A stretch of DNA of 64,000 nt, from NCBI GenBank assembly GCA_033557465.1, contig CM066043.1, positions 109,420,278-109,484,277 of the forward strand, given 5' to 3'. Source of the DNA: Ichthyophis bannanicus (lineage: Eukaryota; Chordata; Amphibia; Gymnophiona; Ichthyophiidae). Position 1 is the stretch's first letter. Each line of letters begins with the position of its first letter. This document shows, piece after piece, positions 8,787-20,654 of this stretch. Under the pieces are notes generated by a model. That model did not search any database. It saw only the letters and a list, made by a program, of their open reading frames with translations, and was not told where the DNA came from. The translations under genes were made by a program, and so were the position numbers.

Positions 8787-10840
8787 AGTGTATTTTATAA
8801 AACACTTGATGCGTGTAAATTTAAGTCAGCTCCTGAGCATGTGTACATTTATCTGAGATTGTTGTAGGGTTTTGTGAACTATTTCAGAAAGACATAGAGG
8901 CATCTATGTTGTCTTTACAAATAGCCCCAAAATGGGCATGTACTTGACCTTCCTATCTGTGATCTTTTCTAAACTAAATTGGCACATGTCATTCTCCAGT
9001 ACCTCTACCATCTTTATCAACTCGGTCTATTAGAGTCCATCATAGCCCACTCTCCGCCTTTCATGTCTTGATAAACAGAGCCTAAGCTTCCTAGTGTACC
9101 ATCATTTCAATATTCATAAAGGGGCTTCTTGATGTCAAGCTACAAATTCAGTAGCCTCATATTCTATGCAATGTAACTGTCATTGTTACATCATTAATGA
9201 AATCCTTGTCCCTCAAGCATCACTCCTACGAAAAGTATGTCCTAGGATAGGTTACCTCAGCTAGAAGAATTAGTGAGTTTCAAGCTGTGGTCACATATGA
9301 AGCTTATACTCAGTTTCATCGTAAGGTATTCTTATATACTTACCAAAAGTGGTCATATCTTTTTATCTGAATTAAGAGAATGTATAGCTTAGGATAAAAT
9401 GCTAGAAGCATTATCATCACAGTGAGAAGTCCCTTCACACTCTGGATTGCAAATGCACTCTCACTTAGCATGCCAAGAGGGCAATTTTATAACGGGGCAG
9501 CCAAAGTACACCTCTTTTATAAAGGAAAGTAGGTGCCTACTTATCTTTATAAAATACTTACATAATGTATACCAGCCCTAGAGCTGGTGCAAATGACCCC
9601 CTTACATTTTGCAAGTATAGTATTTAATAATCAATATATGTACTTGTATGCTATGCCCACAGTGAAAGTACGCGCCATGAAATGAACATGCATATCTCTA
9701 TACTGTGCACGATTTTGTAATAGGACATTTAAGCGCGTAATTGATTAAAATATCCCTTTTAGGTGCATATTTTCACACACAAAAGTAGGCGCCACCTTAT
9801 AAAATTATTACCTAAAAGAACAGTCTATTAAAAAATCTACACAGCTATTGCTCTCCTTCAACCTCAACAGACTCTGAATTCCAATGGCAAAGCATACTCT
9901 AGTTCAGAGATACCCACCCTATTAGTTTGCATGGATCCTTTATTAACCTCCAAGAAGTTCAGGTACCCCCCCCTTGTTCATCCCTGCCACTCTTTCCAGC
10001 CTGTCCCTCTTAGCCCCAGGCCCAGCCTGTCCACTAGGCAGCTACACTACCCCCCAGCTGCCATTAATTCCGTTTGGGGGGGGGGGGGCAGCGGCAGCAT
10101 TTCCAAAAGCAGAGGCAAAAAGCTGCCGCTTTTGGAAATACTGCCGCTGCCCACCTCCCCTCCCGAGACAGAATCGGCAGCAGCTGAAGGGGGTGGGAGG
10201 CAGCAAGGCTGGGGTTTCTGCCTAGGGCAGCAGAAACCCTTGGGCCGGCCCTGCCTAGCCCTCTTTATCTCCTTTCCCCTGCCTGTCTCCACCAGTCTCT
10301 TTCTTTCTCCCCAAAACAGTTCCCACTAATCTCAATCTCTGTCTCTCACTAGCATCCTGTATTCATGTGGTCCCCCTCTATCCAATAAGGTCATCTCATC
10401 CAAGAAGAACCACTGTTGCATCCATAATTCTTTGAAAGTCTGCTTTACTGGAAAGCATAAGCAAGGATACTTGGTCCTTGTCCTATACCTTCATTTCACA
10501 TTATGGCCTGGATAAGTCTTCTATCAGATACTGTGCTTTTGGCCAAACAGTACTGAGCACTTTGAAGTCTGTCCAATTCTCACATTATCATTTCACCAGG
10601 TTGCTCCTCAACAAAAAAGTTGAGATAGAACTTGGGAGAGGAGGGCTATAGAAGATAGATTGGGGGAAGTTATAGAGGGGTTTATTATAATATGTCATTT
10701 TTATCTTTTTGGTCAAGCATTCTCAGTCAAATTATAAAAAAAGCAAAAGAAAAACATTAACGTGATCTACAGACTGAAGCAACCCTGAGCTTGAGAGTCT
10801 CACACTTTTGTGCCCGAATCATTCTTAATTGTCGATAGAG
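8787..10840. other. No gene seen; possible small DNA-transposon relics
   Basis: No supported ORF. Roughly 9480-9825 is bounded by GGGCAATTTTATAAC and an imperfect complement near 9800, suggesting a degraded MITE. At 10087-10110 and 10128-10151 two 24-bp arms form a hairpin with one mismatch, preceded by a 13-G run. The string GGGCCGGCCCTG at 10240-10251 resembles a hAT terminus, but I found no partner end. Confidence 0.35.
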
Positions 10841-10844
10841 AAAG

Positions 10845-11160
10845 CAAAATTTCTTACCTATAACAGGTATTATCCATAGACTGCAATATTAATCAGACAC
10901 AAAGCCCCTCCCACCTTTCTGAGACATGTACCTCTGCTTGAGTTATGGAACTAACTGAGGAGACTGTTGTGCATAGGGAGAGCCATACAAGCCCAGAACT
11001 TTATACTAGTTCTAAACTCTGGAGAGCTGTTCTGGCCCAATACTATCCGATCATATCACCCACTTCTGTGCTTGATGAATCCTTCTGTCTCTAGAGAATA
11101 ACTATTAAAGGTAAGCACTTTTTTCTCCCTATCTTTTTATTTTGCTCAGTACAGGAGGGA
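10845..11160 (-). repeat. Terminal fragment of an older DIRS-like element
   Basis: The stretch begins with TTTCTTACCTATAACAGGTATTA and later has a complementary-looking CTAGAGAATAACTATTAAAGGTAAG. This arrangement resembles the ends and internal complementary region of DIRS elements elsewhere in the window, but from a different subfamily. DIRS-1 begins immediately to the right, so this may be an older DIRS target. Confidence 0.35.
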
Positions 11161-11371
11161 AGCGTAGCTACTCACTTGTAACAGGTGATCTCCGGGAACA
11201 ACAGGAATCAGTCTTCACAGATGGGTATCATTGGTACCAACGGAGCATTTGGGAGTACTCCACTGTGCCTGTGCAGCTGCCTTCCTCACAGCTCTCTTCA
11301 GTTGTGTTTGTAGCTGAGAAATAAAGGAAAAAATTGTACCCAACAACTCCCAGGGAGGACGGTGGGATGTG

Positions 11372-11480
11372 AAGACTGATTCCTGCTGTTCCCAGAGATC
11401 ACCTGTTAAAGGTGAGTAACTACGCTATCTCCAGGAATAAGCAGGAATGCAGTCTTCACAGATGGGACTCATTAGCTTCC
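11372..11480. repeat. Internal complementary region of DIRS-1
   Basis: The sequence GAGTAACTACG directly followed by CTATCTCCAGG joins the reverse complements of the two outer ends of the element. DIRS elements use such a region to align the ends of the single-stranded cDNA during circle formation. Confidence 0.75.
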
Positions 11481-11807
11481 AGGCACCAGACAGAACATAT
11501 CCACGAGGCAGAAGAGTGGAGCCAAATAGGTATGGACACAAGTTGACCTCAGCGGATTTGAGTGCAGTAGCTGAGAGTATGGAAAAGGGAGTCAGGTGCC
11601 AGAGTTGGATCTGGTAGGAGTTCAGATTAAGTCCCAAATAAATGTTAAAGTACAGCCCGGCCAAAGATAGCATCCCGACAGGAGTCCCTGCCCAGGCAGT
11701 AATGAGCCGCAAAGGTGTGAACAGAGGACCAGGTGGCTGCTTGGCAGATCTCCTGTATGGAGACAGAACGGAGGTTGGTGACAGATGTCGCCATGGCTCT
11801 GACATTA

Positions 11808-13953
11808 ATAAGAACATAATAAGATATGTCATACTGGGTCAAACCAGGGTCCATCAAGCCCAGTATCCTGTTTCCAACAGTGGCCAAGCTAGATCATAAG
11901 TACCTAGCAGTCTCCCCAAAAGACACAGGTTCCTCAGTGTTTGTATTGGGTCAAGCAGTGATATGCTGGGTCCCTTTTAATAATGGTTTATGTATCTTTC
12001 CTTCAGGAACTTGTCCAAACTTTTTTTAAACCCAGCTACACTAACAGCTTTTGCTACATCCTCCAGTAACAAATTCCAGAGTTTGACTACAGGTTGAGTG
12101 AAAAAATATTTTCTCTTATTAGTCTTAAATAGGTTACCCTGTAGCTTCATTGCATATCTCCTAGTCTTTTTATATTCTGATGATGTAAACAATCTACGTT
12201 TACCCGTTCCACTCCATTTGTTAATTTATAGACCTCTATCATATCTCCCCTCAGCCGTCTCTTTTACAGGTTGAAGAGCCCTAACCTTTTTAGCTTCTCT
12301 TCATAGGAGTATCCTTCCATCCCCTTTACCATTTTGGTGGCTCTTCTCTGTACCTTTTCTAATAACGCTATATCCTTTTTAAGATACGGCGACCAGAATT
12401 GCACACAATATTCAAGGTGCAGTTACACCATGGAACGATTCAGAGGCATTATAATATCCTTTGTTTTATTCTTCATTCCTTTCCTTTTGATACCTAGCAT
12501 TCTATTTGCTCTCTTGGCCACCGCTGCACACTGGGCGGAGGGTTTTAACATGTTATCCAGGAAGACGCCTAAATCTTTTTCCTGGGTGGTGGTTCCCAAT
12601 GTAGAACCTTGCATCGTGTAACCATAGTTTGGGTTGTTCTTTCCTAGGTACATAACTTTGCACTTGTCCACATTAAATTTCATCTGCCATTTGGATGCCC
12701 AGTCTTCCAATTTATCAAGATCCTCTTGCAGATTTCCACAATCCTCTTGGGTTTTAACAACTTTAAATAGTTTTGTGTCATCTGCAAATTTGATAACCTC
12801 ACTCGTTATTCCTTTTTCCAGGCCATTTATGAATATGTCAAAAAGCAGCAGACCCAGCACAAATCCCTACGGTACTCCACTTTTCACCTTTTTTCCATTG
12901 GGAAAATTGGCCATTTAGCCCTACCCTCTGCTTTCTATCTTTTAACCAGTTCCTGATCCAGAATAGTACACTGTCTCCTATCCCATGACTTTTTAGTTTT
13001 GTCAGAGTCTCTGATGAGGGACCTTGTCAAAGGCTTTCTGAAAGTCCAGATACACTATATCAACTGACTCACCTTTGTCTACCTGTTTATTCACACCTTC
13101 AAAAAAACATAATAGATTAGTAAAACAAGATCGTCCTTGTCTAAAGCCATGTTGGCTGTCTCCCATTAAGCCATGACTATCTACATGTTCAGTAATTTTG
13201 TTCTTTATGATGGTTTCTACCATTTTCCCGGTACTGGTGTCAGGCTCACTGGTCTGTAGTTTCGCAGATCACCCCTGGAACCTTTTTTAAAAATTGGCGT
13301 TAAATTGGCCATCTTCCAATCTTCAGGTATTACAGATGATTTTAATGAAAGTTCACAATTACTAATAATAATAATTGTCGTGTGACATTGCAGTATGTTT
13401 TTTGTTCAATTGTAAACCGCACTGATTTTAATAGCGCGGTATATAAGAGAAGTAAATAAATAAATAAATAAATAGCATGTCTGCAGTCTCATATTTCAGT
13501 TCTTTCAACACACCTTGGATGTATACCATCCGGTCCAGGTGATTTGCTACTCTTCAGTTTATCAAATAGTTATAATAGATCTTCCCAGTGTATCGATATT
13601 TCTTTCAATTCTTCCGCAGTATCACCTTTAAATACCACTTCAGTCATGGGTAACATCCCTACATCTTCCTCAGTAAAGACCGAAGCAAAGAATTCATTCA
13701 GTCTCTCCGCTATAGCCTTGTCCCCTCTTACTGCCCCTTTTATCCCTCTATCATCTAATGGTCCAACACTCACAGGTTTTTTGCTATGAATGTACTTGAA
13801 AAAGTCTTTTATTATGCGTTTTTGCTTCCACAGCATGTTTCTTCTCAAATTCTCTCTTTGCCTGCCTTATCAGTGCTTTGCATTTAACTTGCCAGTGCTT
13901 GTACTGGTTCCAATTTTCGTCATTTGGCTCTTTTTTCCATTTCCTGAAAGATG
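11808..13953 (-). mobile_element. 5'-truncated CR1 LINE with CATTA target duplication
   Basis: This minus-strand CR1 begins (5') within the ORF2 linker at SFRKWKKEPND and ends with the family 3' tail containing ATATGTCATACTGGGTCA. Flanks are CATTA at 11803-11807 and 13954-13958. RT motifs include QHGFRQGRSC, VYLDFQKAFDKVPHQ, LLFDIFINGLEKGI and KFADDTKLF, but frames are broken, for example by an insertion at 13366-13477 and deletions near 13010 and 12880. It is 2146 bp long. Confidence 0.85.
13366..13477. repeat. Short SINE/LINE 3' tail inserted in the CR1
   Basis: Compared with the CR1 copies near 49600 and 24400, about 110 bp are extra. The insert contains TTGTAAACCGCACTGATTTT, then GCGGTATATAAGAGAAG, and ends in (TAAA)n. 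This is the 3'-end signature of L2-related LINEs and the SINEs they mobilise. Confidence 0.6.
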
Positions 13954-14684
13954 CATTATGAGCAGTAACGTGACCTTCGAGAGAGAGGCCGTCCTGATCA
14001 TAGCGAGATGCAGCTGGCAATTCAGTTGGATAAGGTGTGTTTTGACACCAGAAGACGTAGGTGGGCTGGGGTCAAAAGAAACAAATAACTGGGAGGATTT
14101 CCTAAAATCCTTAGTTCTATGCAAGTAAAAAGCAAACGCATGATTGCAGTCCAGGGCATGTAATGCTTCCGCAACCTTGGAGGCATGCAGCTGGGGAAAA
14201 TGACCGCTAGCATTACATGCCCTGGACTGCAAGCATGTGTTTGCTTTCTACTTGCATAGAAACTACTTTTGGAAGGAAATGCAGATGAGTTTGAAGAACC
14301 ACCTTGTCATGGTGGAATTGAGTGTAAGGAGGATCTGCCATTAAAGCTTGTAGCTCACTAATGCAATGAGCTGAGGGTAATTAGGAGCTGAGGTGAGGGC
14401 CAGAGGCTCAAAAGGAGCTTTGCTAAGTTGGGCTAGGACCACATTAAGGTCCCAAGCCACTGGCAGTGGTCTGATCAGAGGCTTGGAAAGCAGAAGACCC
14501 CGCATGAAACACTGCACCAGAGGGTGCGAGGAAATAGAAAGTTTATCTTGAGGTTTATGATAGGCTGCAATAGCACTTAGATGAACTCTGACAGAGTTAG
14601 TCTTGAGCCCACCAAGCAAAATACAGCAAAACCTGCCACACAAGGAAGCAGAGAAAAACCAGTCCAAGACAGGTGGGCAGGGGG

Positions 14685-15850
14685 TCCACACAAATTTTAT
14701 TAACCGTCTTTTAAAAAAGCGGCCCAAAACCCTACACAAGCTGTGTTTCATATTACACTTCGTCAGGGGTCATCAAGGCACACTATAAAATCATAAAAAC
14801 ATAAATAAATAGATCCATAAATGAATCCATAAATAACTAAAAATGAATCAATAAATCATAATTCACAACATCCTGGATTAAAAACATATAAAAAACAATG
14901 TGATAATATAGTAAAAACATATAAATATGTTAATTCTTAATCACAAACACATATAAACTACAAACCAAATGAACATATTAAATATTATAAAACCATATAA
15001 ATATGTAAATGCATAATCACTACCCATGTAAAATACAATCAAAATGAACATAACCTTAAAAAGCACCTAAAATGAATAATTAAACGTATAAATGAGCTAA
15101 TTATAACAATAATCAAAACATAAAAACAAATGCATACTAAAAAGACATATGAACCACACAAAAAAGAAAAAGCTGAGATGAGGAGGACAAATCTATAGTC
15201 AAGGAGCAGAACAGGTTATCCTAGGAGCAGGAGTGAACCGGAGGACCTTACCTCATGCTTTCCCCCACCATAGGGTCAACTACGGCACTTCAAAGAACTA
15301 CAAAACTACTCTGTAGTAAAACAGCCGTGGTATGCTGAATAAATAAATTCAAAAGTGACAAAATAAATCAAATTACCATAAAACATGTACATTATAAAAG
15401 AAGTACATTATAAAAAAATTCCAGAACTAAGTGTCACTTAATAGGACCAACTACATTTATAATAAATGATAATATAACGCTGTGCTTGAGCTAAAAAATG
15501 CCTATATGATATGTAGATAACTGCATCTCAAATAATAAATATTCCTAATTGATAAAAAGGGGGTTTTGCAATCTAAAATCCATCAAAAATAAAAAGAAAT
15601 CCTTTAAAAAAAATAACACTGTATAACCATAAAGTGAACGTCACTCTAAAAAGGGGAGCTTACCCCACCGGACCGCTGAAGGATCATAAATAATCCGCCG
15701 AGGGGACAACCTTCAAAAAGTATAAAACATGTGTGTAAGCAACCAAACTAAAAGGCAAAAAAGTTGGAAAATGTGTTATTATTAAAGGTGTCTTACGAAT
15801 AAACTTTGAAGGCAGTGCGCACTCCGGCGAGGAGAGTGTTCCAATCGCGT
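14685..15850. mobile_element. AT-rich insertion in DIRS-1, possibly Penelope-like
   Basis: DIRS recombinase coding stops near 14680. The next roughly 1.1 kb is AT-rich with locally repeated ATATAAATATG-type units and no ORF. Its left part has CTACACAAGCTGTGTTTCAT and CACTTCGTCAGGGGTCA, wording that recalls terminal regions of vertebrate Penelope-like elements. I see no RT or GIY-YIG domain, so the class is uncertain and the right boundary is not defined. Confidence 0.35.
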
Positions 15851-16587
15851 TCTATGCAAAAAGACACCAACGCATGCGCAGTTTATAAAAACCCCCAGGA
15901 AGAGGTTGGAGGAGGAAATGTGGTAATGCTAACCGATGGGAAAAGATGTATGCATAAAAACAAAGGTCACCTCCTATATAATGTATCACAGTGTGGCTAT
16001 TATATTAAATATTGCGAAAGTATTTGTTGAGAGTAATGGTCTGGTGCTAGAAACCAGTACATTAATCTCAAAGAAAATACCTTACTGTGAAGTAGAGGAA
16101 ATAAATTTCGCAATACAGGCAGAGGTCAGAAGCCTAAATGGCTAGAACTAATCCCAGAAGAAAAAACTGGGAGAGTTTAATGGGGTTGGACTTTGGATGA
16201 GAAGCTAAAGCGTCTGTAGGCCAACATTTGAAGCTCTTTGTCCTTGGAGCAGAAAAAAACTCTAGGAAAAAGAGGAGATAAATCTTGACTGGTTTGCAGA
16301 AAAAGGATGGGTCTTTGAGACCCCTCTATCCAAAAGAAAGAAAGAAACATTTGTAGTAGAGGGTGTAGCCTCCAATTTCTTGAAGATCAGGAAGGTCTTC
16401 CCCAAGTGATGTCAGTTAGGATGACTTTACATGGAGAGCTTCAGATGTAACATAACCAGAGAGGTTACAGTAAAAGAAGGTAGTTTGTGATTACCATAGA
16501 AATTGGTTGTCCATTTAAACCTTATGGCATGCTGGAACAGCATTAATATGGACAGTAACAAATCTTTCAGAGTGAGATATGTGTATT

Positions 16588-16619
<32 letters not shown>

Positions 16620-17589
16620 TGTATAAATAGAGACTCAATAACAAGAAGGGGTAAGACCTGCTTGAAAATATGGATAGAGAACCCCTTACTGGTTATACGT
16701 GGAGAACCATGAAGAAGGTTACATGGAAACCAGTGGAATTTTCCTAGTCAGAAGGATAGGTCTAGATCTCTTCAAAATTCTAAACTTTGAATAACCAGAA
16801 ATGGAGATCTACGTGAAGGGGTGCAGAGAAAACCTTAGTCTTAAGACGAGAAGTCTGGATCCTTCTAAAACTTCAGTGTGGAGAAAAAGATGCAATAAAA
16901 GGGAATACAGCCACTCCTCGCTTAACGACCGCGTTCCGTTACAACGACCTGGTCGTTAAGCGAATTGGTCGTTAAGCGAGGAACTGCATGTACATAGTAA
17001 ATATATGGTATATGACAATATAGACAATACAGACAATACAGTATTCTTATCAGGAAACCAGCAGTACCGGACCTCAGAATAGTGTACAATTTCAGCCATG
17101 AATGATGTATGACTTTGAGACGCAGCGCAACCACGTTTTAGCACGTACCATCGGTGAGATGGTCGTAAGTGTGAGCGGTCGTAACGGTGAAGAGATGGTC
17201 GTAAGTGCGAGCGGTCGCTAAACAGGTAGGTCGTTAAGCGAGGAGTGGCTGTACCATATTTGCCCATCTATGAGGGCAATATGAGTATAATGCGTTCTTT
17301 GTTCAGCATAAACTCCAATGAAGTATTGGGAATTAGAAGAAATGCACTAGACAAGGATCGACTGCAGTGAAAAGAAATGCATCCCTGTTGGAGAAGTTCC
17401 ACTGGAGATGTGGAACAACTCAGGGAATTAAGCAATTCTTTATGCTTTCACGTGATCTAAGCCCTGGTTCATTTTCTCTAAAAGGAAATTTTAAGGAAGA
17501 TGGTAAAGGTAGGGAAAAAACGGTCATGTGGAGCATGACTAGGCAAGCCTTTCAACCATCTGGAAGCTACCCACCAGGAATGGCTCTGA
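15851..17589 (-). other. DIRS-1 remnant without clear coding, plus (AT)n and a MITE
   Basis: Little is recognisable. An (AT)n microsatellite lies at about 16593-16622. Parts from about 16140 onward probably derive from the DIRS-1 stretch between the recombinase and RNase H, because alignment to DIRS-4 resumes clearly at about 17590 (GCTCTCTGGCAAAGG versus GCTCTCTGGGAGGGC near 59055). Confidence 0.4.
16908..17251. mobile_element. Tc1/mariner-type (Tigger-like) MITE
   Basis: Terminal inverted repeats CAGCCACTCCTCGCTTAACG and its complement bound 344 bp, flanked by TA on both sides (16906-16907, 17252-17253). The TA duplication and CAG start fit the pogo/Tigger group. The motif CGTTAAGCGA recurs inside, next to a GGTCGTAAGTG-type repeat. 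No ORF, so non-autonomous. Confidence 0.8.
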
Positions 17590-18500
17590 CGCTCTCTGGC
17601 AAAGGTCCATAGTTGCAGAGCTTTTTGTAGAATTGCAGAGAGCATGTTGTAGGTTGCCCAGGTGAGATCTGGTTGTTTAATTATCAGTGTGCAACCTAAT
17701 CTATTCTGTGGGAGCCAAAGAATTGAAGATGGCTAAGAATAGCAGACAGGCTGGTTTCCTGCAACAATAAATTGTCCAAGTAGGTTTTGGAACCTCTCTT
17801 GGAATTATGTGTTATTAAGACAGCAAAAAAGGATAGGTCCTATAGATTGGACAAGGACTGACAGACAGAATTAGAAGTGACTAACTCTCAATTATGGTCT
17901 GATAAGCTGTCTTAAAAGAAATATTTGAAAGATTGCAAAGGGGAGAAACCCTGTATGGAAATTACTTACTGGAGTAGGTATTGAGGACAATCCTATGGCT
18001 TAAAAGGTAAGTCCTCCAGTGAAATAATATCACTCTTAGATTGAAAATGTCAACTAAGAGGGATAGAAGCAATACAGAGTTGAAGATTTACAATTTGGTA
18101 GTCCATGAAAAGGGTAAAGCTCCCCTGCAGTCAAAAGTATAAGATATCCTCGTACAGGACAACTGCCAAGGTGAAGGGCATAGCATACCTTGTAAGTAGT
18201 TGTAACTCCTCTGTTTAATTTAAAAGGAGAGGAGAAATTTGTCACCTGTAGGGCATGATTATCCTCAATAGCTCTAAGAGCTGAAAAGATGGATTGCCCT
18301 TAGCAAGAGATTCATGCCTAAAGTAGAGGATTAAGGTAGTGTATTACTGACCTCTTAATAAGGATGAGAAGAACTACAAATGCTTCTGTAGTTAAGAAGT
18401 AGTGGTTCTGAAACTCAACAGGAAAAAAGATTTAATGAAATAAAATCAGAAACCCTGCGACTGCTGAGTTTGCTGAGCCTGTTGAGACTTTGGTTTTCTT
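17590..18500 (-). pseudogene. DIRS-1 reverse transcriptase/RNase H, heavily degraded
   Basis: Nucleotide similarity to the RT-RNase H part of DIRS-4 is visible in patches, such as TCCATAGTTGCAGAGCTTT against the equivalent near 59068. No frame is open for more than about 60 codons, so there is no functional enzyme. Confidence 0.5.
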
Positions 18501-20654
18501 AGCCTGGTATGATGTTGCCCTTCTTTGGAAACATCTGCATGATGGGTAGAAGATGAATAAAACGTTTTCCCCCTAGGGGAATAAAGTTTATTAGGAGATT
18601 TTTTTTAGTAGCTGCGGTAGAGGAATGTTTTGACAATCCTCTGAAAGTAACAATATCAGTGTTTAACTGCTTAGCTTGAAATAAAGCATCCTTGTTAAAG
18701 AGATTTTCACCAGTACAAAGAGTATTTCCCAGCTTTTCTTGTACCCATTTGTCCAAGTCTGAAGCTTGGAGCCAGGCTATGCATCGTGCTCCTATGGCTA
18801 TAGCAGAGGTTCTGCTAATAGACTCAAAACAGTCCAGGGAAGCACGATTAAGGAATTTAGAGACATTTTGAGCATGACTTACTAATATGGAAAAGTCTGC
18901 TCTTTTATGTTCTTGAAGAAAAGGGTTCAAAGACTTTAAGTTCTTTGTGACCTCTTCAAGAGATAATCCCATATAGAAAATATATGAGATAATTCTTGCT
19001 GAAAGCATGGAGCCTGGAAGCATCAACGTCCAAAGGCATCTAAAGTTCTAGACTCACGACCTGGTGGATAAGAAGAGTGCTTCTTTGTACTCTTAATACG
19101 CCTCATTGCTGATTCTACAACAATAGAATGATGAGGAAGTTGAGTCTTTTGAAAACCAGGAGAAGGTGGCACTTTGTACATGGAGTCAAGTGTCTTAGAA
19201 TGTGGTGATACCGTTAAAGGAGTTTCCCACATTCTGAAAAGTAGATCTTGTAAGATCTGATGCAAAGGAAGCATGATGGCCTCCTCTGGAATCCAGGGGG
19301 ATTGCAGGATCTCTGAATCCCCTGGGAAGGATTCTTTATCAGGTATAGAAATGGCAAGTAATTTTGCCATATCAAGCAGAAAAGCTTGAAAAGAAATCTC
19401 CCCTGAGGAGGACCCTCTAAAATGAGGGGTAAAGGCTAGACTTGTTGAAGATTCAGCCTTGATACCGATGGATTCATCCCAGTCATCGGGATCGGAAGAC
19501 CTGAAAGGGTGGAACATCGGATTTTCCTTAAAGCAATGTCTTCAGTACCACCCGAGGTCGGTACCGAGACGAGTCGGTACCGAATCATCCATGCTAGAGA
19601 TCGATTCCAGGCTCGGCATCGAAGGGAGTCTGTTGAAGTAAGCATGGACGGTACCGACACCGATGCCCATGTCGATACCGGTACCGGTACCGAAGCCGAT
19701 ACCGATACTGGAAGATCGGTCTGCAGCAACTCTAGCGGTACCGAAGTAACCGAGAGCGCTAGACTGCGATCATCGGTGAGGAGTGTTTCATCCATCACCA
19801 TAGCCGATGCCGGGGTGTCGGTACCGCTCGAAGCGGCCACAACCACCGAGCATGGCGCAGGTATGTTCATCGAGGTAAGAACCCCGGGAACAACCTGAAG
19901 CCCCGTTAATGCTTTGGAGCCCGAAGACTCCCGCCGGGGCTTTATTGCCAATATGTCCTTGAGGGCAAGGCCAGAGCCATCTCGATACTGGGAAGGAGAT
20001 CTACCACTCGAGGACTGGCTAGTCTTTACAGACTTTTGTTTGGTTACCTGATCCTGTGGAGATATTCTAGCTGGTGACATTGAGTGCAATGTGAACCGGG
20101 TATCAAGTTGTGCTCGATTCTGAAGACTTCTTCTGTTTGAGCTCCAGCAGGAAAGACACTCCAGTGGGCAATGGTCAGGACCAATGTTCCCTCTAATTTT
20201 CTGTAGGCTGTGTGCGCATAAAATATCAGCTGTGTGCAGCTTTTGAAGGAAGGTTAAATTTTTGTGCACCACATAACGACACTCGGAGTTATATACTTTA
20301 AAATTTGACTACACATCAGAATACAGTATGTACACCACACTGATTTTAATCAAATTAAATGAAAATAGACGATTACTAAATGAAGCGGGAAATTTCTAGT
20401 AATTACAATCATAACTTTTAAATTTTAAGACGTCTGTGTTGTTTTCTATCAGAATCAGAGCCGTAATTTTTGTGCGCTCTGTTGTAAAGTATGTGCGCTC
20501 GCTCGGCGAGGTGCGTGCGTGCGCACACGCGCACAGCTTAGAGGGAACAGTGGTCAGGACCCAAACATTTTAGACACCAAGTATGAGTGTCTGAAAACAT
20601 ATCTGTACCACCACACTTTGAGCATTCCTTAAGGGTAGTTGCTGGCTTTTCCAT
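18499..20654 (-). pseudogene. DIRS-1 gag-like gene
   Basis: Start is the ATG at 20654 (MEKPATT), followed by a cysteine module C-x2-C...C-x2-C-LGPD. The hAT MITE 20182-20552 interrupts the module directly after GPD. Downstream are a Ser/Pro/Val-rich region encoded by repeated GGTACCG units (19436-20180), then a conserved domain (19023-19517) with LHQILQDLLFRMWETPL, SMYKVPPSPGFQKTQLPHHS and VVESAMRRIKS, and a C-terminal part (18499-19026) with WVQEKLGN and TGENLF. The gene is open in three long blocks joined by frameshifts. The same domain order occurs in DIRS-3 and DIRS-4. Confidence 0.75.
20182..20552. mobile_element. hAT-type MITE with 8-bp target duplication
   Basis: The ends are CAATGTTCCCTCTAA and TTAGAGGGAACAGTG, flanked by perfect GTCAGGAC copies (20174-20181, 20553-20560). 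Eight-bp duplications and CAGTGTTCCC-like ends fit the hAT superfamily. The right half has a (GTGCGC)n-like purine/pyrimidine alternation. No ORF. Confidence 0.88.

Larger units (their letters stand above)
11645..14680 (-). pseudogene. DIRS-1 tyrosine recombinase, split by a CR1
   Basis: The C-terminal part (11645-11802) reads MATSVTNL...ICQAATWSSVHTFAAHYCLG, which contains the tyrosine nucleophile region (HYCL). The N-ward part (13959-14232 and 14341-14680) contains GLKTNSVRVHLSAIAAYHK, MRGLLLSKPLIRPLP and WDLNVVLAQL. The CR1 sits between the His-Asn and Val-Arg codons of the HxxR catalytic motif; taking it out with one CATTA copy rejoins the motif. Other frameshifts are present. Confidence 0.75.

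Noticed and set aside
10047..10329. Pro-rich frames on both strands
   Set aside because: Caused by a G-run, a hairpin and C-rich DNA; no coding evidence.
16593..16622. Regulatory TATA cluster
   Set aside because: It is an (AT)n microsatellite within decayed DIRS-1.
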